Origin: Dethiosulfovibrio peptidovorans DSM 11002
Lineage (GTDB): Bacteria; Synergistota; Synergistia; Synergistales; Dethiosulfovibrionaceae
DNA length: 64,000 nt
Assembly: GCF_000172975.1 (NCBI RefSeq)
Contig: NZ_ABTR02000001.1
Coordinates: 124,001-188,000 of the forward strand
Reading direction: 5' to 3'
Below, in pieces: positions 8,259-17,021 of the stretch. The notes under the pieces are model-generated. The model did not search any database and was not told where the DNA came from. It saw only the letters and a list, made by a program, of their open reading frames with translations. Each line of letters starts with the position of its first letter. Position 1 is the first letter of the stretch. Both the position numbers and the translations under genes were made by a program.

Positions 8259-9172
8259 AATTTTATCCTCCCCTCTTGAGCGATCATTCCGTTCAATAAT
8301 ACAAGACTCCCGGGGTTTAATCCAGCCTCCACCATAAAACGACCTCCATCCACAGGGAACCCCTCGACCTCCCGGAAGGAGACCTTGTTCCCGTAGAGAA
8401 CGAAAACTCCCCTTACCCCCTGACGTATCACCACCGCCGAATCGGGAACGGCCACCCCTCTACCCTCTCCTCCATTGACGAAAAGCCGGAGTTCCCTCCG
8501 GGCCACTACTTCCGCCGGGAAGAAGGGCAGATTGACGTAAAGCTTGACGGTATGGCCCATCCTCTGAGCAACCCGGACCTCCCCCCTGTAGGGCACTCCC
8601 AATGGATCCAGCCTGAACTCCACGGTCCCCCCGTCTATGTCGGAGCTGAGGGAATCGGTCAGAGGACAGTAGAACACGCACCGAAGAATCTGAGGTTGGG
8701 GTATCAGCTTGCCGATGACCCTGTCCCTCCTTATCTCCGAGAGATCCTGGAAAAAGAGGGTCCCCGGTGGCTCCGGCAAAGACGCCGACCCGGGCCAGAT
8801 GGAAGAATATCTCCATTTGCCCTCGAGACCGTCCAGACCTGGAACGAAATATCCCTTGCGAGAAGAGTATATGGGAAAGCTCTTCCCGCCTCTCAAGACG
8901 GTTCCCACCAGATCCCCCTTCCCCACGACGGCGGGAGATGAGCCGTACCTGTATTGGATCGACCCTCTGACCCTCGAGGTAACCAGTTCCTCCCGCCATA
9001 TCAAAACCGCTCTGACCGGGATATCGTCCCTGAAGAAAACAGTCCTGGCGTTCACTAGATCGGGAATAGACCCGGATGTATGCCACCACCAGGCCATATA
9101 AACCGAGACCACGGCGACCACGATAAAGGTCACGAACGATATGTAGGCGACGTGCAGTCCCTTGGATTTCAT
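8252..9172 (-). CDS. HlyD-like membrane-anchored protein of the yggS-sepF cluster
   Basis: The 306-residue product has one N-terminal membrane helix (about residues 9-29) and then extracytoplasmic beta-rich sequence with two lipoyl-like stretches and a C-terminal VVIRQGVRGVFVLYGN segment, which recalls HlyD/membrane-fusion proteins. No transporter partner is adjacent. A similar HlyD-like gene often precedes yggS-sepF in other bacteria, so a role in envelope or division is possible; this is an inference. I chose the ATG at 9172 because AGGAGG lies 6 bases upstream; an ATG 27 bases earlier lacks this. It is the first gene of the hlyD-yggS-sepF-divIVA-recG-recX run. Confidence 0.7.
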   Translation of the reverse strand: MKSKGLHVAYISFVTFIVVAVVSVYMAWWWHTSGSIPDLVNARTVFFRDDIPVRAVLIWREELVTSRVRGSIQYRYGSSPAVVGKGDLVGTVLRGGKSFPIYSSRKGYFVPGLDGLEGKWRYSSIWPGSASLPEPPGTLFFQDLSEIRRDRVIGKLIPQPQILRCVFYCPLTDSLSSDIDGGTVEFRLDPLGVPYRGEVRVAQRMGHTVKLYVNLPFFPAEVVARRELRLFVNGGEGRGVAVPDSAVVIRQGVRGVFVLYGNKVSFREVEGFPVDGGRFMVEAGLNPGSLVLLNGMIAQEGRIKLW

Positions 9173-9323
9173 CGAAGCCCTCCTCGATCGCTTATGCACC
9201 GTCTATTTTACAACAGCACCGTTTTTTTTTTCTATCGAGCCTCATACTTTATCACGATAAAAAACGAAGATCGCCCCGATAAAACATGCCATCCTCGAAG
9301 ACATCATGGCCAAAAACGACTAA

Positions 9324-9345
9324 ATTACATGTATACGCATGTGAT
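9324..9345. promoter_or_regulatory. Palindrome upstream of the glnN promoter
   Basis: The sequence has inverted half-sites ACATG and CATGT separated by 6 bases, with flanking AT pairs that extend the symmetry to ATnACATG-N6-CATGTnAT. It ends about 35 bases upstream of the glnN -35 box, a typical activator position. No matching regulator is encoded nearby, so the function is unknown. Confidence 0.4.
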
Positions 9346-9379
9346 TCCACGTCAAAATCGCAAAAAACAGAAAAACCTC

Positions 9380-9408
9380 TTGCATAAAAAAGAAACGGAT
9401 GGTATAAA
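9380..9408 (+). promoter_or_regulatory. Promoter of glnN
   Basis: TTGCAT at 9380-9385 and TATAAA at 9403-9408 are separated by exactly 17 bases, a good sigma-70 type promoter. The start would be near 9415, giving a leader of about 47 bases before the glnN ATG and its GAGGAGGGG binding site. Confidence 0.7.
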
Positions 9409-9461
9409 GGGGCATCTTTTTTGCAAGACTCAGGAACTAAAGACGAGGAGGGGAAAGAAAC

Positions 9462-11579
9462 ATGGAGATATCCAGACCAAAGGAAATTTTCGGGATGAAC
9501 GTATTCGACAGAAAGGCCATGAAGGAAGTTCTTCCGGACGAGATCTATCGCAAACTTGTGACTGCCATCGAGGGCGGACAGAAACTGGACATATCGGTGG
9601 CGGATTTCGTGGCCACCGCCATGAAGGAATGGGCGGTTTCCAAGGGAGCCACCCATTACACCCACTGGTTCCTTCCAAGAACCGAGACGACCGCCGAAAA
9701 GCACATGGCGTTTCTCACCACCGACGAATCGGGAGCCCCTATGGACTCGTTCAGCGGGATGGAGCTGGTCCGAAGCGAACCGGACGCCTCGTCCTTCCCC
9801 TCCGGAGGGATAAGGTCCACCTTCGAGGCCAGAGGATACAGCACATGGGACCCCTCCAGCCCGGCCTTCGTGGTGAGAAGCCCTAAAGGAGCGACTTTAT
9901 GCATACCATCTGTCTTTATATCCTACGACGGAACCCCTCTGGACATGAAGACCCCTCTGTTGAAATCGATCGACGTGGTCCGGAATAGATCGATGCGTCT
10001 GCTCAAGCTCTTCGGCAACAGGAGCGTCAGATCCGTGGACGTCACCGTGGGAGGCGAGCAGGAATACTTCCTGGTGGACGAAGAGAAAGCCAAGAAGAGA
10101 CCGGACATCATGAAATGCGGTCGAACCCTCATAGGGGCTCCCTCGCCCTTGGAGCAGACCGTAGAAGCCCACTACTTCGGCTCTATACACCCGAGGACCC
10201 TGGCCTACATGGAGGACGTCGAGAGGGACATGTACCGAATGGGACAGATCCTCAAGACCAGACACAACGAGGTCGCCCCCTGTCAGTTCGAGTTCGCCCC
10301 CGACATAGCCGAGGGAAATCTGGGATGCGACCAGAACCACATACTGATGGAGATAATGAAGAAGATGGCCATCAGACACGGCTTCAAGCTGATGCTCCAC
10401 GAAAAGCCTTTCGCAGGCGTCAACGGAAGCGGCAAACACCTAAACTTCTCACTGAGGGACAGCGAGGGACGCAATCTGCTCAAGCCGTCCAGCAATCAGA
10501 GACGGAACATTCAGTTTCTGACCTTTCTGAGCGCCTTCCTGCTGGGAGTGTCCAAACACGGAGGGCTTCTGAGGGCAGCCATAGCCTCGCCGGGCAACAT
10601 GCACCGTCTAGGTGGACACGAGGCCCCTCCGGCGATAATGAGCGTCTATCTGGGAGACCTGCTCACACAGATATTGGACAATATAGAAAAGGGCCTTCCG
10701 GACAAGATACCGTCCCGCTCGCTGATAGACCTGGGGCTCAACAGACTTCCGGCGGTAGTCGCGGACAATTCGGACAGAAACAGGACCTCTCCCATAGCCT
10801 TCACCGGCAACAAGTTCGAGTTCCGGGCGGTAGGCGCCCCTCAGGCCCTTGCGGGCCCTCTCACGGTTCTCCTGGCGGTGTGGAGCAAAGGGATCGAAGA
10901 GATGACGTCGATGATCGAACACAGGATATCGGAGGGCCGAATGGACGTCACCGACGCGGCATTGGAGGCGATACGTCACGGGGCGAAGGAGAGCAGGGCG
11001 GTCCGTTTCGAGGGCAACGCCTACGCTACCGAGTGGCAGAACGATGCGGTCAAAAGAGGGCTCACGGTGGCCAACACTACGCCGGAGGCCTTGGACCTGT
11101 ACCTCATCCCGGAAAACCGATCTCTCTTCGCAGATCTGGGAATAATGTCCGAGAGAGAGGTGGAGGCCTATCACGAGATACGGACGGAGCAGTACGTCAA
11201 CGCCATGGACGTCGAGATGGCGACTATGACCGCCATGATAAGGGAAGGGGTGCTTCCCGCCGTCACCAGACAGATATCGCTTGAATCGGAAGCCATGGGA
11301 TCCCTTCCTGAAGAAATCCGCAAGGACATGGATCCCTGGAAGAAATCTCTGAAAGAGCTGGTGACGCTCAAGAACGGCCTTATAACTGGAATAAAGAACC
11401 TGGACGACCTGAGGCAGAGGGCCAATAACATGGACCTCTCCCAGAGGGCACAGGCCGTAACGGAGGAGGCCCTCCCTCAGATGGCTGCCATCAGGGGGAT
11501 GAGCGACGCCGCAGAGCAACTGGTGGCCGGAGACATATGGCCATACCCCAGATACAGAGATCTGCTCACCATAGACTGA
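9462..11579 (+). CDS. glnN: Glutamine synthetase type III
   Basis: At 705 residues the protein has the length of GSIII enzymes, far above the 440-470 of type I. The GSIII-specific N-terminal region (FGMNVFDRKAM, THYTHWFLPRTE with the TAEKH that follows) and the shared catalytic segments (QEYFLVD, NHILMEIMKKMA, HEKPFAGVNGSGKH, NRTSPIAFTGNKFEFRA) are all present. It makes glutamine from glutamate, ammonia and ATP in the cytoplasm. It is monocistronic, with its own promoter and an upstream palindrome. No glnB or other nitrogen gene is adjacent. Confidence 0.97.
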   Translation: MEISRPKEIFGMNVFDRKAMKEVLPDEIYRKLVTAIEGGQKLDISVADFVATAMKEWAVSKGATHYTHWFLPRTETTAEKHMAFLTTDESGAPMDSFSGMELVRSEPDASSFPSGGIRSTFEARGYSTWDPSSPAFVVRSPKGATLCIPSVFISYDGTPLDMKTPLLKSIDVVRNRSMRLLKLFGNRSVRSVDVTVGGEQEYFLVDEEKAKKRPDIMKCGRTLIGAPSPLEQTVEAHYFGSIHPRTLAYMEDVERDMYRMGQILKTRHNEVAPCQFEFAPDIAEGNLGCDQNHILMEIMKKMAIRHGFKLMLHEKPFAGVNGSGKHLNFSLRDSEGRNLLKPSSNQRRNIQFLTFLSAFLLGVSKHGGLLRAAIASPGNMHRLGGHEAPPAIMSVYLGDLLTQILDNIEKGLPDKIPSRSLIDLGLNRLPAVVADNSDRNRTSPIAFTGNKFEFRAVGAPQALAGPLTVLLAVWSKGIEEMTSMIEHRISEGRMDVTDAALEAIRHGAKESRAVRFEGNAYATEWQNDAVKRGLTVANTTPEALDLYLIPENRSLFADLGIMSEREVEAYHEIRTEQYVNAMDVEMATMTAMIREGVLPAVTRQISLESEAMGSLPEEIRKDMDPWKKSLKELVTLKNGLITGIKNLDDLRQRANNMDLSQRAQAVTEEALPQMAAIRGMSDAAEQLVAGDIWPYPRYRDLLTID

Positions 11580-11594
11580 GAACCCTAAAATAAA

Positions 11595-11631
11595 AAGCGG
11601 TGTGCCCTCCAACAAAGAAGGCGCACCGCTT
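11595..11631 (-). terminator. Terminator after the response regulator gene
   Basis: A 12-base stem (AAGCGGTGTGCC with GGCGCACCGCTT, one G-U pair) with a 13-base loop lies between convergent glnN and the response regulator gene. On the minus strand it is followed by TTTTTATTTTA, so it ends the leftward secretion operon. It may also slow transcription from glnN. Confidence 0.75.
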
Positions 11632-11637
11632 GATATC

Positions 11638-12288
11638 TCAAAGAAGCTCCGTATCGGTAAGTCCGCACCTTATGGCGTACTTGGTAAGGTCAGCCACGTT
11701 GTGCAGGTCCAGCTTATTCATCACGCTCTGCCGGTGATTCTCGACCGTCTTGGCACTCAGATTGAGAGACGAGGCGATCTCCCTGGTGCTTCTGCCCTCC
11801 GCAACGAGCTGGAGGATCTCCCATTCCCTGGGAGTGAGCTCCATCCTCTGATCCTCCTCGGCTATCAGATAATCCAACGAGGAAAGGTCCATCCCGAGAC
11901 CTCTCTCTATGCTGGGACCGAGATAGGCCTCTCCTTCGACCACCGCCCTTATTGCACCGACCAGCTCGTCTGTGGCGCAATCCTTGAGCAGGAAGGCCCT
12001 GGCGCCGGCCCTGAACATTTCCACCACGAAATGCCTGTCCGAATGCATCGACAGGGCCACCACAGCCACGCCGAGCTTCCTCAGCCTTCTGGTGGCCTCG
12101 ATACCTCCCATGCCGGGCATCACTATATCCATTACGGCCACATGGGGACGGAGCTCCTCCGCTATATCCACGGCGGCACGACCATCGGATACCTCGGCAA
12201 CTATATCGATGTTTTTCTCCGCCTCCAGGAGCATCACCAATCCCTTACGGACGATCTGATGATCGTCCGCCACCATCACCCTTATCAA
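11638..12288 (-). CDS. NarL/LuxR-type response regulator
   Basis: The protein has a receiver domain (acidic pocket VADDH near the N-terminus, phospho-acceptor in VAVMDIVMPG, LKDC near residue 100) and a C-terminal LuxR helix-turn-helix (LTPREWEILQLVAEG, TVENHRQSVMNKL). I prefer the TTG at 12288, with AGGAGGGG 4 bases upstream, giving 216 residues that start as IRVMVADDH, typical of the family. A GTG at 12303 is an alternative. It directly follows the histidine kinase gene, so the pair is a two-component system. It is the last gene of the secretion locus. Target genes are not known. Confidence 0.93.
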   Translation of the reverse strand: MIRVMVADDHQIVRKGLVMLLEAEKNIDIVAEVSDGRAAVDIAEELRPHVAVMDIVMPGMGGIEATRRLRKLGVAVVALSMHSDRHFVVEMFRAGARAFLLKDCATDELVGAIRAVVEGEAYLGPSIERGLGMDLSSLDYLIAEEDQRMELTPREWEILQLVAEGRSTREIASSLNLSAKTVENHRQSVMNKLDLHNVADLTKYAIRCGLTDTELL

Positions 12289-12303
12289 GAGACCCCTCCT
12301 CAC

Positions 12304-15021
12304 TTACCTTACGGGCAGTTTTATGGTAGCCCTGGTTCCCTTTCCAGGAGAGGATCGACAGATAAGCTCTCCCCCCATCCCCGCCAATCTCTCCCTTATG
12401 CTGAGAAGACCGAAGGACAGATCCGCGGCGGATCGATCCAGATTTTCCGGATCGTAGCCCCGCCCCTCGTCGAGAACTGTGGCGACCACGAATTTCCCGT
12501 CCCTTTCAAGGCTTACGAAAGCTTCCGAGACTTCTGCGTGTTTGGCCACGTTTATCAAAAGCTCTCTGATAGACCTGTATAGAAGTCCTCTGGATCTCCT
12601 GTCCAGAAGGTCCGCCGAGCCATCGTCCTTCACGGAAACGGCTAGGCCTCTGTCCCTTCGAACTACGTCGCACATGCGCTCCAGCGCCGGGCCGAAACCT
12701 AACTCGTCGAGCAGGGGCGACCCCAGCTCGAAGGTCATGGCCCTGGTCTCAGATATGATCTGGTCTGCCAAAACAACGCACTGCTTCAGCCCCTCTCTCA
12801 CCGAACCGGAGGCGTCCCTCATGGCCAGTCCCAGTCGGATTTTGACCGATGCCAGATTCTGTCCCACCACGTCGTGAAGATAAGCGGCCATCCTTTGTCT
12901 CTCCTGCTGCTCCACCTCGTCGAGGCGACCTATCAGCTTTCTAAGTTGTCTGGCGTAGTTCTTCTCCCTGGCTCTGGCCTCCAACCTTTCGGAGATATCC
13001 TTCATTACGATCAACAACACCGGAAGATTATCCTCGGAGAAAACGGTCAGGCTCATCTCGACAGGAAGGCTTGAACCATCGGGACGACGCAGATCTCCGG
13101 TCAGGCCGACAGGTCCTCTGCTGCAGCTCAACAGGGTCTCCACCTGACGGAGCGAGGGGGACGAAAAGATCTCCCCTAGAGAACGGCCTACCGGAGGTCT
13201 AACGTCACCTCCTATCATCTCGGAGGCAACCGGATTGGATAGATCCACCCGGAAAAGCTCGTCGACTCCCTTTCGGCAGAGAAGAACGCCGTCTCCTATG
13301 GCGTTTAGGATTTTTCTGTAACGGTCTTCCCTTTCCTCCAGAAGCCTTCGAGCGATGTTTCTAACCTCGGTAAGTTCCATCCCGGCCACTATGGTTCCCT
13401 TTATTCCGCCGTTTTCGTCCTTATAGGGAACCACGTTTACCGAGAAAACCCTCCTGTTGCCTTTTTCGTCAGAAAAGGACAGTTCCTCGCCGTATATCCC
13501 GTAGCCCTGTCGAACGACTCTCCGTGCCATACGGCGCAGAGCTCCGTCGTTTGCCGATAGGATCTTTCCGGTACGATTGAATCTCTTGACCTCTCCGTTA
13601 AGACCGGTCATACATATCGGAACGGGAGCCCCTTCCAATATGGCATTCAGGGCGTCTTTTCTTCGGGCAAGCTCCCTTTGAAGAGAGTACAGAGAGGTGA
13701 TGTCTCTGCCTACCGCCTGTATCTCCAGACCAGTCGATCCGACTCCCGAAACGGGAACACAGCTCCATCTTATCCACCTCTCCGATCCATCCGGGGAATT
13801 GATCGATTGGGTCCACTCTCCCTGGCGACTCTCTCCTCGATCAAGTCCGTCCAAAAGAGATTGGAGTCCCAGTCTCTCGGTGCCTTTAAGTCTGTTTGCC
13901 AAAGAGGAACCTATCAGTTTTTCCCTAGATAATCCCCAGAATCGACAACAGGCCTGGTTAACGAAGGTGATGGTCCAATCGGAGCGGAAACGTATCAGAG
14001 GATCTGTCTGGGCCTCCAGTACCGCCGCATACCGCCTCTCCCCTTCGGTAAGGATGCCCCAGACCTTGCGATAGGAAGATACGAAAAGCAGGCTCAGTAT
14101 CACCAGAGTCACCCCGAGAAAGACTGTCAGAGGAAGCCTGCGTCTAAAGTGAAAGACCACGTTGAGATGGGCCGGGTCGGGAGACACGTGAACCAACACG
14201 AGCTTCTGTCCACCTATTCTGGCGCTGTGCCAGGCCAGTACCCTCAAACCCTCTCCAGAAAGCTGCTCCAGAGACTCACCGGACGATCTGTTGAGCACGT
14301 CCCTGGTCATAAGCCTCAGGTCCGCCTTCCTGCCATGTAGATCGCCGAACACGCTGTGTCCCACGGTCTCAGTGTCGCTGGACAGCACCACGTCGCCCAG
14401 AGGACTCAATATATAGGAGCTACCTCCCATCTTGAGATCGTAGACGACGTGTCCAAGAAGCCTGTCCAGGTCCAGCGTCACGACCATGGCTCCGTAAGCT
14501 ATACGTCCCTGTCTTAAGGGATACACTATGCCCATCATCCTGAGACCGGGAGATATGGAAAAAGGAGGAATCCAATTCCCCCTCCCTCTCTCCATATAAC
14601 GGCTCAGAAACAGCTTTCCCCAATGCAGAGACTGCTCGAAGATGGTGCGGTTTTCCGATCCGTACATCCACTGATCGTCGTCGTAGGTAACCACGGAGAT
14701 ATCCAGTATCTGTGGAAAAGAGATCAACTCCAGAGACTGTATCTCCCTGAGGGAGTCTCTGTCGAAGTCGGAGGAGATGAACGAGGAGGAAACGTATCTC
14801 GACACCGTCGAAAAATGCCGGACCATGTCGTTCAACCTGTCCGAGGTGGCCCGGGCGGCAAGGGTCAGCTGCTCCGATCTCCTGAGCAGCCCCTCTTCCC
14901 TGGATTTTGACACCTCGGATCTATCGAGAAAGAACATACCTCCGAGATATACGACCATACAGAATATCACGCCGACCATATAGGCTCCCCATTCGGACAG
15001 AGCCATCCTGGAGAACTTCAT
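12304..15021 (-). CDS. Multi-PAS sensor histidine kinase, NarX/DegS type
   Basis: The 905-residue protein has a membrane helix at about residues 12-32, a large extracytoplasmic sensor, a second helix at about 295-315, three PAS-like domains, then a HisKA_3 dimerisation helix with the phospho-accepting histidine in YLHDVVGQNL and a HATPase (LLINVAKHAE, DEGRGYDPE, FGLLSIRERLAGMGG). The ATG at 15021 overlaps the stop of the gspH-like gene as ATGA, so it is translated as part of the secretion operon. I infer that it senses an envelope or external signal and phosphorylates the adjacent regulator. Confidence 0.93.
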   Translation of the reverse strand: MKFSRMALSEWGAYMVGVIFCMVVYLGGMFFLDRSEVSKSREEGLLRRSEQLTLAARATSDRLNDMVRHFSTVSRYVSSSFISSDFDRDSLREIQSLELISFPQILDISVVTYDDDQWMYGSENRTIFEQSLHWGKLFLSRYMERGRGNWIPPFSISPGLRMMGIVYPLRQGRIAYGAMVVTLDLDRLLGHVVYDLKMGGSSYILSPLGDVVLSSDTETVGHSVFGDLHGRKADLRLMTRDVLNRSSGESLEQLSGEGLRVLAWHSARIGGQKLVLVHVSPDPAHLNVVFHFRRRLPLTVFLGVTLVILSLLFVSSYRKVWGILTEGERRYAAVLEAQTDPLIRFRSDWTITFVNQACCRFWGLSREKLIGSSLANRLKGTERLGLQSLLDGLDRGESRQGEWTQSINSPDGSERWIRWSCVPVSGVGSTGLEIQAVGRDITSLYSLQRELARRKDALNAILEGAPVPICMTGLNGEVKRFNRTGKILSANDGALRRMARRVVRQGYGIYGEELSFSDEKGNRRVFSVNVVPYKDENGGIKGTIVAGMELTEVRNIARRLLEEREDRYRKILNAIGDGVLLCRKGVDELFRVDLSNPVASEMIGGDVRPPVGRSLGEIFSSPSLRQVETLLSCSRGPVGLTGDLRRPDGSSLPVEMSLTVFSEDNLPVLLIVMKDISERLEARAREKNYARQLRKLIGRLDEVEQQERQRMAAYLHDVVGQNLASVKIRLGLAMRDASGSVREGLKQCVVLADQIISETRAMTFELGSPLLDELGFGPALERMCDVVRRDRGLAVSVKDDGSADLLDRRSRGLLYRSIRELLINVAKHAEVSEAFVSLERDGKFVVATVLDEGRGYDPENLDRSAADLSFGLLSIRERLAGMGGELICRSSPGKGTRATIKLPVR

Positions 15022-15419
15022 CGAGGGGCCTCGTAAGCCCTTCCTGTCACGGCTATCAGAAAAGATTCCTCTCCCTTTGCTCCCTTTAAGGTCAGTCTGC
15101 CCGGGGAACATGACCCGTCCCTGTAGAACAGGATCCTCTCGGGAACCACCCTCCAGCTTCCGTCGGGCAGTTCCGATCGAAGATCGATAGGTTCCAGAGA
15201 ACCGTCTAAGACTACCGGTGAACCGTCCTCGACGGTCAAGATCAGAGGCCCTCTATCCATGGCCTCCGATCGAGCATCAGAAAGGTAACGGTTGAGCGAT
15301 ATCAGTCCATCCGGCTCCCTGGGAGCTATCCTGGAGACCACCAGAGTCGCCATGATGCCGATCAGAACGACGACGAACATCACCTCTAAAAGGGTGAATC
15401 CCCGGCGACCGCTGGTCAT
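15018..15419 (-). CDS. gspH: GspH-like minor pseudopilin
   Basis: The 133-residue protein begins with a prepilin leader ending in G before FTLLEVMFVVVLIGIM, with glutamate at position 5 after the cleavage site. The rest is a short beta-rich globular domain. It lies 4 bases after gspG and is the last pseudopilin gene of the cluster, the usual place for GspH. The assignment to H rather than another minor pseudopilin rests mainly on position and size. Confidence 0.75.
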   Translation of the reverse strand: MTSGRRGFTLLEVMFVVVLIGIMATLVVSRIAPREPDGLISLNRYLSDARSEAMDRGPLILTVEDGSPVVLDGSLEPIDLRSELPDGSWRVVPERILFYRDGSCSPGRLTLKGAKGEESFLIAVTGRAYEAPR

Positions 15420-15423
15420 GACT

Positions 15424-15843
15424 TCATTCCCAGTTGGTTATGTCCTTGCCGTCCCCTTCGCCGCCTTCCTCCCCGTCGGGGCCGCAGGAAAACAAGTCGA
15501 ACTCGCCGTGATCCCCGGGCTTGCGATAGACGTATTCCTTACCCCAGGGGTCGACCGGAACCTTCTTGAGATAGCCGCCCTCCTTCCACCTCTTGGGCTC
15601 CGGGGACGTGGTGGGCTTCTCCACCAAAGACTCCAGTCCCTGTTCCGTGGTGGGATACATGCCGCTGTCCAGCTTGTACATGTCCAAGGCCTGTTCTATC
15701 TCGCGGATCTGAACAAGAGCGGCGGTCCGCTTGGCTTCCTCGCCTCGGCCGACGACTCTAGGAGCCACCAAGGCGGCCAACATTCCTATGATGACCACGA
15801 CGACGAGAACCTCGACCAACGTGAAACCACTTCGTCTTTTCAC
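15424..15843 (-). CDS. gspG: Type II secretion major pseudopilin GspG
   Basis: The 139-residue protein has a short basic leader and GFTLVEVLVVVVIIGML, cut by prepilin peptidase, followed by the classic GspG body with LDSGMYPTTEQGLESL, PVDPWGKEY and a C-terminal aspartate-rich loop ending DITNWE that binds calcium in known GspG proteins. It polymerises into the periplasmic pseudopilus that pushes substrates through the secretin. It follows gspF by 25 bases. Confidence 0.96.
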   Translation of the reverse strand: MKRRSGFTLVEVLVVVVIIGMLAALVAPRVVGRGEEAKRTAALVQIREIEQALDMYKLDSGMYPTTEQGLESLVEKPTTSPEPKRWKEGGYLKKVPVDPWGKEYVYRKPGDHGEFDLFSCGPDGEEGGEGDGKDITNWE

Positions 15844-15868
15844 AGCAATTCCTCCTTAAAAGATTCTG

Positions 15869-17020
15869 CTAACGAACGAAACTGGATATATCGAAGATAG
15901 GCAACAATATGGCTACCACGACGAAGCCCACGACGAGTCCCAAAAACAACACCATGACAGGCTCTATCAGGTTCGCCATACGATCCATGCTGGCTCTGGC
16001 CCTATCCCATCTGGTCTGGGCTATCTGTTCCAAAGCTCCGGCCAGATCGCCTCCTATCTCGCCTATTCTGACGAAATACACCAGGTCTTCGTCGAAAGTA
16101 CCGTCCTTCTCCAGGGCCTTCTCGAAACGGAGTCCTCCTTTGACCTGATCGGCTATGGCCATCCAGCGATCCTTTCTGGGATCCAGAACGGCGCTCATCC
16201 TCAGCGCCTGGACCAGAGGAATGCCCGAACGGAGCAGCGATCCCAGATTGGAACATACGAGGGATACTATTATGTTATTTCTTATCCCCCTGAAGAAGGG
16301 CATTTTTATCTTCAATCTGCCCGACTTCACAAGGATGAAGAGGACCAAAACGGCCAGGAGCATAGGAAACCCCATGGCCTGAAAAGCACGGGAAAGCCCC
16401 ATCAGTATCCTGGTTGGAATGGGAAGGGCCCTGCCCATGTCCGAAAAGAGAACCGCCACCTTGGGAACCACGTAGGTCATCAGAAAAGCCACGACCCCTA
16501 ACCCTACCACCATCATTATAGCCGGATAGGTCATGGCGGTCTGGAGTCTTCTTCTGAGGGAGGCCTGCATGGAAAAAAGCCCCACCGCCTGGGTCAGAAC
16601 CTCGTCAAGGGTGCCCCCTCTCTCGCCGGACTCTACCATGCTGCACAGGTTTTCGTCGAAACATCCGGCATCCCTCAGGGAGGAGGAAAGCCTCCGTCCC
16701 CCCTCCACCGCCTGTCTAAGCGATCCGTACAGCAACCCGAGCCTCTTGCCTCCCTGTTTCTCCAGCAATTTCAGGGCCTCGGACAGGGGAAGACCGGCCT
16801 TGAGATATGTAGAGAGGGACCGACAGAAGGTCTCGTGATCGTCCAGAGACAGCGACCGAACCGTAGATTTCCTCTTAGATCCGCTGTCCTCGGACATATC
16901 AACCACGACAAGTCCCTGAACCGCCAGGCTTTCCGCCGCCTGCTGGGTTCCCGGAGCCTCTATACGACCTTTTTTGAGACTGCCCTTTGAGTCGTAGGCG
17001 CTGTAGCGATAGGTAGGCAT
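15869..17020 (-). CDS. gspF: Type II secretion inner-membrane platform protein GspF
   Basis: The 383-residue protein has two repeated cytoplasmic helical domains of the T2SSF type (FCRSLSTYLKAGLPLSEAL; LVCSNLGSLLRSGIPLVQAL) and three membrane helices, the last at the C-terminus. It forms the platform that couples the ATPase to the pseudopilus. It starts 1 base after the stop of gspE. Confidence 0.97.
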   Translation of the reverse strand: MPTYRYSAYDSKGSLKKGRIEAPGTQQAAESLAVQGLVVVDMSEDSGSKRKSTVRSLSLDDHETFCRSLSTYLKAGLPLSEALKLLEKQGGKRLGLLYGSLRQAVEGGRRLSSSLRDAGCFDENLCSMVESGERGGTLDEVLTQAVGLFSMQASLRRRLQTAMTYPAIMMVVGLGVVAFLMTYVVPKVAVLFSDMGRALPIPTRILMGLSRAFQAMGFPMLLAVLVLFILVKSGRLKIKMPFFRGIRNNIIVSLVCSNLGSLLRSGIPLVQALRMSAVLDPRKDRWMAIADQVKGGLRFEKALEKDGTFDEDLVYFVRIGEIGGDLAGALEQIAQTRWDRARASMDRMANLIEPVMVLFLGLVVGFVVVAILLPIFDISSFVR

Positions 17021-17021
17021 G

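Larger units (their letters stand above)
9173..9461. other. AT-rich divergent intergenic region
   Basis: This 289-base gap separates the divergent hlyD-like operon and glnN. It holds the glnN promoter, a palindrome at 9324-9345 and a run of ten T at about 9222-9231. I found no convincing -35/-10 pair for the leftward operon and no further coding sequence. Confidence 0.6.

Noticed and set aside
9222-9231. Run of T before the hlyD-like operon as a terminator
   Set aside because: No stem-loop precedes it on either strand and both flanking operons point away from it.
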